Origin: an uncultured Mycoplasmatota bacterium
Lineage (GTDB): Bacteria; Bacillota_I; Bacilli_A; RF39; UBA660
Assembly: GCA_900553395.1 (NCBI GenBank)
Contig: USDJ01000001.1
Location: 105,283-169,282 of the forward strand
DNA length: 64,000 bases
Direction: 5' to 3'
Below are positions 35,691 to 44,818 of this stretch, in pieces (the first letter of the stretch is position 1; the number at the start of each line of letters is the position of its first letter). The notes under the pieces are model-generated. The model was not told the origin of the DNA and did no database searches. It worked only from the letters and a program-made list of their open reading frames with translations. The translations under genes were made by a program, and so were the position numbers.

Positions 35691-37319
35691 ATGGAAAACA
35701 ATAATATAAATTTTGATCCGATGACAGGAAAGCCAATTAAAGCATCATCGCATTCAGATAAAGGTGGAAATAAAAAGTTAATAATAATAATAGTTATGGC
35801 TATAATAGTGGCTATTATGGGAATTATTTTTATTCCAAAATTATTTAATAATAAAAAAAGCAATAATGCTATAGATTCTCTTAAAGATTCTACATCTTTC
35901 TGGGTAGAAAATGATAAGGGGCTATATGCTATATTTGATATTAATGGACGTAAGATTACGGACTTTAAGTATAGATTGACAGATTCAGACTTTTTTAATG
36001 GAGTGTCAAGAGTTCAAAATGAAAATGATGAATATGGACTTATTTCTTCATCTGGTAAAATGTTAGTTGATTTTGGAAAATACGAATATATTTCAGATAA
36101 AGAAGCGGTATACGTTATGCGTGATAAAGATTATAATAGTTACTTGTATAACAGTGCTGGTAAACTAATAAAAAAGCTAGATGAAGATGAAGAAGTATTA
36201 TCTTATGTAACTGAGGATACTTTTGCTCTATTAAAATCAAGTACAGAATATAAGGTAATTAATTATAATGGTGAGGAAATAGTATCTATACCTATTCCTA
36301 AAAATAGTCGTTCTATTAAAGACCCAGTAGGAACTAGTAAGGATAAATATGTTTCAATATTTTATAATGATAAAAATTATATAATTGATATTTCTAAGAA
36401 AAAAATTGTATTAACTCTTCCAGATTCAAGATATTTTTGCGTTAACGATATAAACGAAGAAAATGATAACGAATTTATTTTGAATACTTGTTATTCTGAC
36501 GTTGAATCATCATATAAATTTGTAAGAGATGGTAAAATAGTTTATACAAAAGAAGAGGGATCAATAGATTTTAAAGGTAATAATGTAGTTTATAATGATG
36601 ATAACAATTATTTGCTAGATGAAAATGGTAATGAAAAAATAAATGTTAATTTTTCTATAATTTATAAAGATTATAATAATTACATAAGGAAATTGAAGGG
36701 CAGCCAAAATGGTGCAGAATTATATGTTAATGGCACATTAAAAGAAAAAATAAGCTGCAATAACATTCAAGGCGGTTATGCTAAGTATGGAGTATATCTT
36801 TTAGGAAGTTGTCAGGGATATGGTGATAACGATAAAATATATATAAACTATGATGGCACAAGAATTAATGATAAATCTTATAAAAGAGCATATGAATTTG
36901 ATAATAACGGATATGCATCAGTTAGTGAAGATGGTAAAAAGTATTATTTGATAAATTTAAAGGGAGAAAAAGTATCAGACTATTATAGTAACAATTCAAC
37001 TGCAGAAAAAATTTATAATTTAAAAGGAACTGATGATTTGTATTATGGTACAAATGAAGATGGTACAACAACTATCTTTGAGATAAATGGTAAAAAACTT
37101 GCTACAGGTAAAAAAAATGATACCATTGTATCTAATGGTGTAGCTTATGCTATTATGGAAAAAGATGGTAAATATACAATTCGTGATTTGAGAAAAGAAA
37201 AAGATATTGTCACAGTTGATTCTAAACCTAGCGTATATGGAAGATATTTTACTACATCAAGTAACTCGAAAAAACAATATTATTCTTTTGTTAACGGTAA
37301 AATGTTTTATGAAAAATAA
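35691..37319 (+). CDS. Membrane-anchored WG-repeat-like protein
   Basis: A 542-residue protein with a membrane helix at about 27-49. The rest consists of repeated units with GLYAIFDINGRKI, YGLISSSGKML and YYLINLKGEKV, the pattern of WG beta-propeller-like repeats (about eight to ten units). The large repeat domain is on the outside. Function unknown; such proteins often bind ligands or other surface proteins. Confidence 0.55.
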   Translation: MENNNINFDPMTGKPIKASSHSDKGGNKKLIIIIVMAIIVAIMGIIFIPKLFNNKKSNNAIDSLKDSTSFWVENDKGLYAIFDINGRKITDFKYRLTDSDFFNGVSRVQNENDEYGLISSSGKMLVDFGKYEYISDKEAVYVMRDKDYNSYLYNSAGKLIKKLDEDEEVLSYVTEDTFALLKSSTEYKVINYNGEEIVSIPIPKNSRSIKDPVGTSKDKYVSIFYNDKNYIIDISKKKIVLTLPDSRYFCVNDINEENDNEFILNTCYSDVESSYKFVRDGKIVYTKEEGSIDFKGNNVVYNDDNNYLLDENGNEKINVNFSIIYKDYNNYIRKLKGSQNGAELYVNGTLKEKISCNNIQGGYAKYGVYLLGSCQGYGDNDKIYINYDGTRINDKSYKRAYEFDNNGYASVSEDGKKYYLINLKGEKVSDYYSNNSTAEKIYNLKGTDDLYYGTNEDGTTTIFEINGKKLATGKKNDTIVSNGVAYAIMEKDGKYTIRDLRKEKDIVTVDSKPSVYGRYFTTSSNSKKQYYSFVNGKMFYEK

Positions 37320-37380
37320 GTAACATAATTGCAAAATCGTAAAGTAAAAGTGAATATAAAAAACTATGAAATTATAAGAT

Positions 37381-37412
37381 AAGTGTAGACATGAAAATGC
37401 CTACACTTTTTG
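37381..37412 (+). terminator. Terminator after the WG-like gene
   Basis: AAGTGTAG and CTACACTT form a perfect eight-base-pair stem followed by Ts. Confidence 0.75.
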
Positions 37413-37440
37413 TTATACATATATAATGATTACTATACTA

Positions 37441-37475
37441 AAAAGTCTCATTTGAAAAATTGAGACTTTTCTTTT
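37441..37475. terminator. Bidirectional terminator between convergent genes
   Basis: AAAAGTCTCA and TGAGACTTTT form a perfect ten-base-pair stem, with A- and T-rich flanks. It can serve the WG-like gene and the XRE gene. Confidence 0.75.
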
Positions 37476-37517
37476 ATATAATAGATTGATATAAGATGTG
37501 AGTAATTTAAGAATTTA

Positions 37518-37952
37518 TTACTTTTTTCTTCCTAATATTTCATCGACTGAAAAATTCCTATATACTTTTGAGAGTCCGTATAAAAAAGTAGTTGGTATTA
37601 AGTTTCTTGCATTTTCATAGTGTGCATATCCAGAAGCACTGGTATTTAAGATTTTGGCAACTTCTTCTTGTGTCAAATTGTTCTGTTTCCTTATGATTCT
37701 AAGACTTTTTCCGATTGATTTTAAATCAATATTTAATGGTTTGTATATTTCATTTTCATTTTTTAATCCAAATAAATAGTCTAAGCTTAAATTATATTTG
37801 TTAGCATATTTTATTAAATGCTTTAATGGAATTGTGTCTTTTCCTATTTCCCATCCTGAAATTGTAGATGGTGTAACATTGAAAAAATTAGTAAGATCCT
37901 TTTGCTTTAGATCTAATGACTCTCTTGAATATCTAAAATTTTTAACAATCAT
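37518..37952 (-). CDS. XRE regulator with two helix-turn-helix domains
   Basis: A 144-residue protein with two Cro/C1-type domains: residues 1-60 (LKQKDLTNFFNVTPSTISGWEIG) and about 75-140 (LTQEEVAKILNTSASGYAHYENA). It is divergent from the zinc-ribbon metalloprotease operon starting at 38089, and three phased repeats lie in the gap. It is probably the repressor or activator of that operon and perhaps of its own gene. Confidence 0.8.
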   Translation of the reverse strand: MIVKNFRYSRESLDLKQKDLTNFFNVTPSTISGWEIGKDTIPLKHLIKYANKYNLSLDYLFGLKNENEIYKPLNIDLKSIGKSLRIIRKQNNLTQEEVAKILNTSASGYAHYENARNLIPTTFLYGLSKVYRNFSVDEILGRKK

Positions 37953-37988
37953 ATGACTTCAACCTCTAATATAATTTTTTCAAAAAAA

Positions 37989-38057
37989 TGGGAAAATATA
38001 CATTTTTTGGAGAAATGTATAAAAAAATGGGGAAATGTACAAAAAGTGTGATATAAT
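37989..38057 (+). promoter_or_regulatory. Promoter with three phased operator-like repeats
   Basis: TGGGAAAATATACA, TGGAGAAATGTATA and TGGGGAAATGTACA occur at 37989, 38008 and 38028, spaced 19 and 20 bases, about two helical turns. The third overlaps the -35 position of a promoter whose -10 is TATAAT at 38052-38057 (extended by TG). The XRE gene lies on the other side and is the likely binding protein. Confidence 0.65.
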
Positions 38058-38088
38058 TATATAAAATAGAGAGGAGTGAGTAATTAAT

Positions 38089-39336
38089 ATGTTTTGCCCT
38101 AAATGTGGTAATCACGTTGAAAATGGTACTAAATACTGCAGTAGATGTGGTAATAGTTTATCCGTGAATCCATCATTAGAACAAAACAACGAAATAAATA
38201 GTTCGAATCAATATTCACCTCATATAATTCCTAATGTTAATCAAAATGGTGACACGATTGGTAAAATCAATAATAACAAAATGGTATTTATAGGAGTTGG
38301 AAGTGGCGTAGGTTTATTAGTAGTTATTGTTTTAATGATTGCATTGTTTGGTGTTGGTGGTAAATCTAACTATTATTTTTCATCTTCTGGAAATTATAAT
38401 AGTGAAAATGATACCGCAAGCATTGAAAAGAAAGAAGAAAATAATAACAAAAAAGGAAAATACCAAACAGTTATAATTACGGATAATACGTATAATAATG
38501 TAAAAGTTAGTAATGAAAGTGATGCTTATAAATTAATTGAAAAAGATTCTGTTTCACAAAAGAATCAATGTCCATCTGAAATTAAAAAAGTAGAAGATGA
38601 AATAATAGAGAAATACAATATTACAGCTGTTAATCTATGTGAAATGGATGTAGAATTTGCAAGAGAACTAGAAAACGTATTTGGGGTTATATATAGAGAT
38701 TATCCGAATGCTAGAGGTCATATTACAAATCTAACTTTAAGAAATACTAATATGTTATCAGAAGGCGGTGTAATTGCAGCATTTATGCCAATATTTAGCT
38801 TTGCTACATCTGATTCTACTTCATCATATCCGTGGGTTATAAAAACACAAGTTTTATTGAGTAGTCAGTATTTCTTGAATAAAAGTAAACTTGAAGCAAG
38901 TACAAAAGAGGGATCATCATTAGGGCACTTTCCACCAAATTCAACGATATATTCTCCAGTTGCACACGAACTAGGCCATTATTTATCTTTTTTAGCAATG
39001 ATGAATTATTATCAAATGAACTCAATATTACTAATTAATAATAATAGTATTGATACATTTTACAAATTACAGGTCGATTTTAGTGAAGGAAATTATTCAC
39101 TATCTATGATTAATGAGGCTTATGAAAACTATAAAAAAGATACTGGTACGACAATGAGTTTAGATGAATGGCGAGGTACTATTTCAAAGTATGCTCTAGC
39201 TAAAGATAATAATGGTGAATATATTTATGATGAAACAATTGCTGAAGCATTTCACGATGTGTATTTAAACCATGATAATGCTAAAGACGCAAGTAAGTAT
39301 ATTGTAAAAGTGTTGAAAGAAAAGTTAGGAAGTTAA
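38089..39336 (+). CDS. Zinc-ribbon membrane protein with an HELGH metallopeptidase domain
   Basis: A 415-residue protein. Zinc ribbon at 1-24 (CPKCGNHVENGTKYCSRCG), membrane helix about 66-88, and an extracytoplasmic domain of about 280 residues with AHELGHYLSF at about 288, a gluzincin-type HExxH zinc site, and a glutamate in ETIAEAFHD about 95 residues later that could be the third ligand. It is a probable surface-exposed protease, the first gene of the operon behind the phased operators. Confidence 0.7.
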   Translation: MFCPKCGNHVENGTKYCSRCGNSLSVNPSLEQNNEINSSNQYSPHIIPNVNQNGDTIGKINNNKMVFIGVGSGVGLLVVIVLMIALFGVGGKSNYYFSSSGNYNSENDTASIEKKEENNNKKGKYQTVIITDNTYNNVKVSNESDAYKLIEKDSVSQKNQCPSEIKKVEDEIIEKYNITAVNLCEMDVEFARELENVFGVIYRDYPNARGHITNLTLRNTNMLSEGGVIAAFMPIFSFATSDSTSSYPWVIKTQVLLSSQYFLNKSKLEASTKEGSSLGHFPPNSTIYSPVAHELGHYLSFLAMMNYYQMNSILLINNNSIDTFYKLQVDFSEGNYSLSMINEAYENYKKDTGTTMSLDEWRGTISKYALAKDNNGEYIYDETIAEAFHDVYLNHDNAKDASKYIVKVLKEKLGS

Positions 39337-39345
39337 GGTGATGTT

Positions 39346-41073
39346 ATGAAAAAGAAAATACTAATTGGAACAATTACATTTTTAACATTTACTGTTTCTG
39401 TATATACTTTAACAAATAGCTTTAACTTTGATTCTAAAAAACTAACTTTTTCTACTAATAGTAAAAAGGATAACATTGTTAATAGTTTTAAAAGCGAATA
39501 TAATCTATCAACTTCAATATCTTCCGAGAATGAAGAAACAAAAAAAATAATTATAGAATTATCAAAGAAAACTACTAGTTTGTTGTTGGGTGATGTTAAT
39601 TCAAAAAATGAAACAAGTGAACATTATTATAATAGACATAAAGAATATCAAAAGCTAGCTGCTTATAATTATTTTCCAAAAGATCCTAATTCTAGCAGTG
39701 GTTATGATGAAAGTATAGAAAATTATAGATATGTTATAGCATCAAAATTAGCTATTCCTCAGCTATTTAATTCATTTAACGAATTGGGAGTAATCTATAA
39801 TACTTACGGAGATATAAGAGTTACGTTAAATGGTAATCTTGCTATAAGTATGGTTTTACTTCCAAAGGTAAAAATAAAAGAGGAAAATAAAGAAAATCCA
39901 GAAAAGTATGATTTAAAGGAAGAAAATTTAGTAATATATTATTATTTTATCAAAATAGATGATACTTATAGATTATGTTATTTGTATGGTGAGTATGGAG
40001 ATGCGGTTCAAGAATACTTTGATGAACTAGAAAGTAGCGAAACAAAAGGCACTAAAGCTATATCATCATCTTATCAATCAAGTTTATCTACTTTGTATAA
40101 TTTTGATAAGTTAAATTCAATAACTGATGATAAAATAAATCAAATTTACAATCAAAATATAAATAATCTAGTATATTTAAGTAGTTATTATAATACGAGT
40201 GTAGTTAATAATGCTAACGGTTTCTTTATTGGTAATGGTATTGTTATTACAACTTGGAACTTTTTAGAAAAAGCATTAATAGATTCCCAATATATTTCGG
40301 TGCTAGATAGTAATTCAAATGTGTATGAGATAGATGGAATTATAACTGCCAATCCAGAAACTGACATTGTATTAATAAAGTTAAAAAATAAGACTGAAAG
40401 TACTATAGATTTAGCAAGTTCAGAAGAATTAAAAACAGAAGATCCGTTAATAACAATAAGCAGTAAATCAGGTGTTTCTTATATCATACAAAAAGGAATT
40501 GTTATTTCTAATGATGGATATATACAAAGTTCAATACCTTTATCAAATAATGATGAGGGGAGTCCATTATTAAATAGTGATGGACAAGTCGTTGGTATGA
40601 ATACAGCAAAATCAATAAATGCAAGTATTTCAATGGCGGTAAATTCAGAAGTGTTAAAAGAAGCAAAAGAAAAATTTGATAACATTGATTTTGATTCTAT
40701 TCAAACAATATCATTTGAAAAATTAAAAGAAGATTATTATTATTTAAAATATAATAATGAAAATATAATAAATGATATACCAAAAAAAATATGGAATAAA
40801 TATTCAAAAATTGGTGATATAGAAAATAATATAAAATTAGAATTAGTAAAGGCAAATTACGATAATGGAGTTGTCAGTTTAAGGTATAAAAACAAAATAT
40901 CAGATTATATTAGCAGTATGCAACTGGCTGCTTCGTATAAAGAACAATTAGTTAAAAATGGATACAAAGAAGTATTTAATAGTGATTCAAAATGTATTTA
41001 TCAAAGCGAAAAGTATCGAATAGTTATAATGGATGAATTTGATTATTTAATTGTAGTGATGGTGAAATTATGA
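39346..41073 (+). CDS. Membrane-anchored trypsin-like protein with catalytic residues lost
   Basis: A 575-residue protein with a signal anchor (about 5-22). A trypsin/HtrA-like domain lies at about 280-440: NGFFIGNGIVITTWNFL, DIVLIKL and NDEGSPLLNSDGQVVGMN. The catalytic histidine position is N and the GNSGGP serine is replaced (DEGSP), while the aspartate is kept. The family fold is clear, but it probably does not cleave peptides. It overlaps the next gene by four bases and follows the metallopeptidase gene by nine. Confidence 0.65.
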   Translation: MKKKILIGTITFLTFTVSVYTLTNSFNFDSKKLTFSTNSKKDNIVNSFKSEYNLSTSISSENEETKKIIIELSKKTTSLLLGDVNSKNETSEHYYNRHKEYQKLAAYNYFPKDPNSSSGYDESIENYRYVIASKLAIPQLFNSFNELGVIYNTYGDIRVTLNGNLAISMVLLPKVKIKEENKENPEKYDLKEENLVIYYYFIKIDDTYRLCYLYGEYGDAVQEYFDELESSETKGTKAISSSYQSSLSTLYNFDKLNSITDDKINQIYNQNINNLVYLSSYYNTSVVNNANGFFIGNGIVITTWNFLEKALIDSQYISVLDSNSNVYEIDGIITANPETDIVLIKLKNKTESTIDLASSEELKTEDPLITISSKSGVSYIIQKGIVISNDGYIQSSIPLSNNDEGSPLLNSDGQVVGMNTAKSINASISMAVNSEVLKEAKEKFDNIDFDSIQTISFEKLKEDYYYLKYNNENIINDIPKKIWNKYSKIGDIENNIKLELVKANYDNGVVSLRYKNKISDYISSMQLAASYKEQLVKNGYKEVFNSDSKCIYQSEKYRIVIMDEFDYLIVVMVKL

Positions 41074-42755
41074 GAGAAAAATTATTTGACATTTATAAGA
41101 AATATAAAATTGCAATAATTATAGCTTTAGCGATAGTGTTAGTTGGAATTTTATGTTTAACAATATTTAGCATATTAAAATCAAATTCAAAAATTATTAC
41201 TTTAGATGAAAAAAATTATAATTTAAAATATGATAATAGCTGGAAAGTAAAAGAAAAAAGAGATAATTATATTATTTTAAGTCATAAATCCAGTAAAAGT
41301 TTGTTAAAAGTAGAAATTATTGATCTCAATGAAGAGTATAAATATGCCAACATTGATGGTTTGATAGATGAAATTGTTTACAATATCAGTGAGCAAAATG
41401 GAACTTATAAATTAATTTCAAAACAAAAAGATGTTTTTACTAAATATGAATTTGAAGGTTATAAGTTGCTATATGAAAGTGATACAGAACAAGTCATGAT
41501 TATAGCCTTTAAAAAGAGCGATAAATTAGTAGTTGCAAGCTATGAAGCAAAAAATAAATATTTTGATATACTTTTAGATAGTGTTCAAAATATAGTCTAT
41601 AATTTTAATATTGTAGATGAGTCTTTTAAACTAAAGAATAGTATAAAAATTGAAACTTCTAAGATGAATTATTCTGAATCGGAAGATTTTGATAAAATAC
41701 TTAAAAGTAATAAAAAGTATGAAATAGGATCTAATAATTATAAAGTTGTTTATGAAGTGCCTTCTTTATTTGAACTCAGTTCTTTTGATACGACTTCAAA
41801 CTATTTTAATTTAAAAAACTATGATAAAGCTCAAGTAACAATAAACGTCAATATTTATAATAAAAATGTTTATGAATATTTAGACAAGGATAATTTCAGT
41901 AATGTATATAAGAACTATAAGTTATATAGAGAAGATAAGAATATATCTGACTTTGAAGAATACATTTCAGAATTAGATAGTAAATATTCTGATAGTTATA
42001 TATATAAAAATTCATATAAGACAAATGCAACAAAATATAATGATAAACTTGAAGCTGTGTCATATAAAAGAACTGACGAAAATGTAGAGTTAATATATTC
42101 GCTAAATAGAAATCATATATTGATAATTACTATAAAATCTAAAGGAACTCCTATTACAAAAAAACTATTAGATTCTATAAAAATAAAATCGATATTAAAT
42201 TATTCAAGTTATACAAAAAATAAAGTTGATAATGGTTATAGAACATTTGAGCTTCAAAAATATATAGGATATGAAAAAAACAAAGTTAATAATATAATTA
42301 TAAAATTACCAGAGAGTTATAAAGAAATAGATAAAAAAAATAATTTATATAATGAAAGGTATTTTGGATTAAATTATGATGAAGATAAAGGTTTATATGA
42401 TTATATAATCCATTATGAGTTGGGCGTTACTAATGATATTGCGAAAAATGTCGAATCATTAAATATGATGTTTAAAAAGGCTTATGGTGAATGTAATTAT
42501 TATCAAGTAGTTGGTAATATAACAATTAATGATAAACAATTTATTGAATATGTTGGAGGATACACTGATTTAGGAGGAATACCATTTACAAATATCAATA
42601 GATATAAATATTATGTAAATCATAAAGTATTATTTTATAAATTAAGTGACGAAAGTTATTTAATAATTGAAATACAAGGAAACGGTAAAGAAATTAGTGA
42701 TGATATAGTAAATCAAGCAACTAATTTTGAAGTAAAAGAAAAAAATATAAATTAA
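41070..42755 (+). CDS. Unknown membrane-anchored protein of the element 1 operon
   Basis: A 561-residue protein with one membrane helix (about 15-35) and a long extracytoplasmic part with several similar units of about 140 residues (each with YKVVYEVPS- or NIIIKLPESYK-like starts), resembling PsbP/LpqN-type lipoprotein domains. It overlaps the upstream gene by four bases. Function unknown. Confidence 0.5.
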   Translation: MREKLFDIYKKYKIAIIIALAIVLVGILCLTIFSILKSNSKIITLDEKNYNLKYDNSWKVKEKRDNYIILSHKSSKSLLKVEIIDLNEEYKYANIDGLIDEIVYNISEQNGTYKLISKQKDVFTKYEFEGYKLLYESDTEQVMIIAFKKSDKLVVASYEAKNKYFDILLDSVQNIVYNFNIVDESFKLKNSIKIETSKMNYSESEDFDKILKSNKKYEIGSNNYKVVYEVPSLFELSSFDTTSNYFNLKNYDKAQVTINVNIYNKNVYEYLDKDNFSNVYKNYKLYREDKNISDFEEYISELDSKYSDSYIYKNSYKTNATKYNDKLEAVSYKRTDENVELIYSLNRNHILIITIKSKGTPITKKLLDSIKIKSILNYSSYTKNKVDNGYRTFELQKYIGYEKNKVNNIIIKLPESYKEIDKKNNLYNERYFGLNYDEDKGLYDYIIHYELGVTNDIAKNVESLNMMFKKAYGECNYYQVVGNITINDKQFIEYVGGYTDLGGIPFTNINRYKYYVNHKVLFYKLSDESYLIIEIQGNGKEISDDIVNQATNFEVKEKNIN

Positions 42756-42773
42756 AGAAAGAAGGAAAGAAAA

Positions 42774-43625
42774 ATGAATTGTAAAAAATGTGGTTTTCAA
42801 TTAACAGAAAGCGATCAATTTTGTAAAAACTGTGGAGCACCAGTTAACAATATAAGTGCTCAAAATACAAGTGCAACGTTGGGTAGTCAAAATATGCAAG
42901 GTTATTCACAACCAGGGGTAATAAATCAATCAAATGTTCAACCTTCTACTCAATATGGTCAACAAAGCTGGACAAATGGCTATAATTTACAGTCAACAGC
43001 CCAAATACAAAAAAATAGCAATACAAAATTTATTATAATAGGAATTGTAGTTGTATTAGCTATTGTAGGTATCGTTGTAGCTATTAGCGCATTTAGTGGT
43101 AATAAATCAAATAATTCAGGAATCAATAATGGTGGTTCTTCAGCAGCCAATTCAAGTTATACAGTTAAGTTTAATGGATTTACATTTAAAATTCCAACAA
43201 ATTTAGTGTATGAAGAAGAAGAAGATTGTATTGCTTTAGGAGATGAAGAAGGTACATGGACGGCATATATTGAAGTAATTGAAGGATCTTATAGTCAAAT
43301 GTTATCTAAAAAGAGTCAACTTCAAAGTGTATATCAATCAAAGGGATACACTTCCAGTGCAGCAGTAGAAAAAACTATTGGTGGAATGCCATTCATTACT
43401 TTAGAAATATCAAAAAGTGGTACAAATGCTTTACTAGGATTAGCTAAAGCAAATTCAATGAATATATTCGGAATAACAGCTTATAACGTAGAGAATGAAT
43501 ACGATTATAAATTATTAGAAAAAGTTTCAAGTATATTAAAAAGCGCAGAATATACTGGTACCACAAATAACATGAGTATATTTGAGAAAGTTGATATGAA
43601 TAGAATTGCAGAATTAGCCAAATAA
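42774..43625 (+). CDS. Zinc-ribbon membrane protein
   Basis: A 283-residue protein: zinc ribbon 1-24 (CKKCGFQLTESDQFCKNCG), a Gln/Asn/Ser-rich linker, a membrane helix about 84-107, and an outer domain starting VKFNGFTFKIPTNLVYEEEE. This outer domain resembles that of the 18468 protein. Part of the same operon. Confidence 0.6.
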   Translation: MNCKKCGFQLTESDQFCKNCGAPVNNISAQNTSATLGSQNMQGYSQPGVINQSNVQPSTQYGQQSWTNGYNLQSTAQIQKNSNTKFIIIGIVVVLAIVGIVVAISAFSGNKSNNSGINNGGSSAANSSYTVKFNGFTFKIPTNLVYEEEEDCIALGDEEGTWTAYIEVIEGSYSQMLSKKSQLQSVYQSKGYTSSAAVEKTIGGMPFITLEISKSGTNALLGLAKANSMNIFGITAYNVENEYDYKLLEKVSSILKSAEYTGTTNNMSIFEKVDMNRIAELAK

Positions 43626-43646
43626 TTTAAAGAGGAATTGGTTTAT

Positions 43647-44309
43647 ATGAAAGTAAATAGAGTATTTTGTTATTCACAAGAAGCTGCAAAGAAAAGTGGA
43701 AATAAATTACCAATTTTAGAATTGATAATGACAATAATAATTGGCGGGAGTATTTTAGTAATACTAATAGTTACTACAAATTTCACTATTTCAATTTTAG
43801 CGCTAATTTTATGGACGCTTTTAATAATTTATTATAGTGCTAATATATCTGATGGATTAAGAAATAAGCTTATTGGATATGCTACTGATACAGAAGGTAG
43901 AATATTTAAAGTTAAAGCTATGAACAATGGTCAAGGTTTATATTTTGGAGGAACTGCTGCAGGTGGAATGATTGATCAACTTGTTGGCGATGATTCAGGT
44001 TTATATGAAAGCGTAGGAAGTATTGTAGGAGCCACTGCACAATTATATTCAATAAATAGATCTGCAAAGTATATGAGTAATCCTGAAATAGTTGCAAAAA
44101 TGGTAGAATCAGCACCAAATGTTACTGGTGCTGAAATCACAGAGATTTTAAAGGTTTATTCAGTAAAGAATAGAAGAGAATATATAAAAGTTAATTGTGA
44201 TTATAAAATTCTAAGAAAAAATAAAATAAAATATAAAAAGAACTTAATAATTAAAAAAACATTTAATATGTTTGATGATTTGGTTAATATGCTGAACACA
44301 CATAGATAA
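43647..44309 (+). CDS. Unknown membrane protein
   Basis: A 220-residue protein with two membrane helices (about 24-65) and a cytosolic C-terminal part with Gly-rich FGGTAAGGMIDQLVGDD and a basic helical tail. The ATG at 43647 follows AGAGGA at proper spacing; a TTG at 43638 is too close. No family recognised. Confidence 0.45.
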   Translation: MKVNRVFCYSQEAAKKSGNKLPILELIMTIIIGGSILVILIVTTNFTISILALILWTLLIIYYSANISDGLRNKLIGYATDTEGRIFKVKAMNNGQGLYFGGTAAGGMIDQLVGDDSGLYESVGSIVGATAQLYSINRSAKYMSNPEIVAKMVESAPNVTGAEITEILKVYSVKNRREYIKVNCDYKILRKNKIKYKKNLIIKKTFNMFDDLVNMLNTHR

Positions 44310-44332
44310 TATAAAAAATAGAGGTGATAAAA

Positions 44333-44746
44333 ATGTTTTGTACAAAATGTGGAGCACAAAATAATAATGGTGAAAGATTCTGCAATAAGTGTGGATCTTT
44401 ACTTCAAAATGCCCAATATTCACAACAAGCTGTTAATGGCCAAAATTCACAATATTCTAGTGGAGGATTAGCACCAGATTATATTAATAAAGCAGTTAAT
44501 CCTAATATGACCAAGTGGGCGATTTTATCGATTGCAATAGCATCAGTTGGAATAGTTTGGTATTGGTTTATAGGCCTATCAGTTTATATAGCTGTTTTTC
44601 TATCTGCAGCAGGATTTAGTTTTGCGCAAAAGGGTGAAATGTCTAATAAAAAACTTTCAACAATAGGAAAAGTGTTAAATGGAATATTGGCAGGAATGGC
44701 TATTGTAATGTTAGTATTAAATATAATTAATAATTTATCAAAATAA
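44333..44746 (+). CDS. Short zinc-ribbon membrane protein
   Basis: A 137-residue protein: zinc ribbon 1-24 (CTKCGAQNNNGERFCNKCG), a Gln-rich linker, then two or three membrane helices (about 62-105 and 110-130). The ATG at 44333 follows GAGGTG. Last gene of the element 1 operon. Confidence 0.6.
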   Translation: MFCTKCGAQNNNGERFCNKCGSLLQNAQYSQQAVNGQNSQYSSGGLAPDYINKAVNPNMTKWAILSIAIASVGIVWYWFIGLSVYIAVFLSAAGFSFAQKGEMSNKKLSTIGKVLNGILAGMAIVMLVLNIINNLSK

Positions 44747-44750
44747 AAAA

Positions 44751-44781
44751 ATACATCCCAAGTTGGATGTGTTTTTTTATT
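44751..44781 (+). terminator. Terminator at the right end of element 1
   Basis: ACATCC and GGATGT stem followed by a T run. It would prevent element transcription from entering the cwlD 3' part. Confidence 0.7.
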
Positions 44782-44790
44782 TTAGCTTTT

Positions 44791-44818
44791 GTGCATAAAA
44801 GTATCCAGCACATGGTGG
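44791..44818. other. attR of element 1
   Basis: The arm GTGCATAAAAGTATCC and the core CATGGTGG. The arm is the inverted copy (15 of 16 bases) of the arm at 32258-32273. Confidence 0.75.

Larger units (their letters stand above)
32252..44810. mobile_element. Element 1: serine-recombinase element inside cwlD (12.56 kb)
   Basis: Bounded by the direct repeat CATGGTGG (32252-32259 and 44811-44818). Recombination between the copies removes 12,559 bases and restores cwlD in frame. The inner ends, GGATAATTTTATGCAC and GTGCATAAAAGTATCC, are inverted repeats (15 of 16), as expected of the two arms of an attP for a large serine integrase. The integrase gene adjoins the left end. Cargo: a small ORF, zinc-ribbon membrane proteins, a WG-like protein, an XRE regulator, an HELGH metalloprotease-like and a trypsin-like protein. 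Confidence 0.9.
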
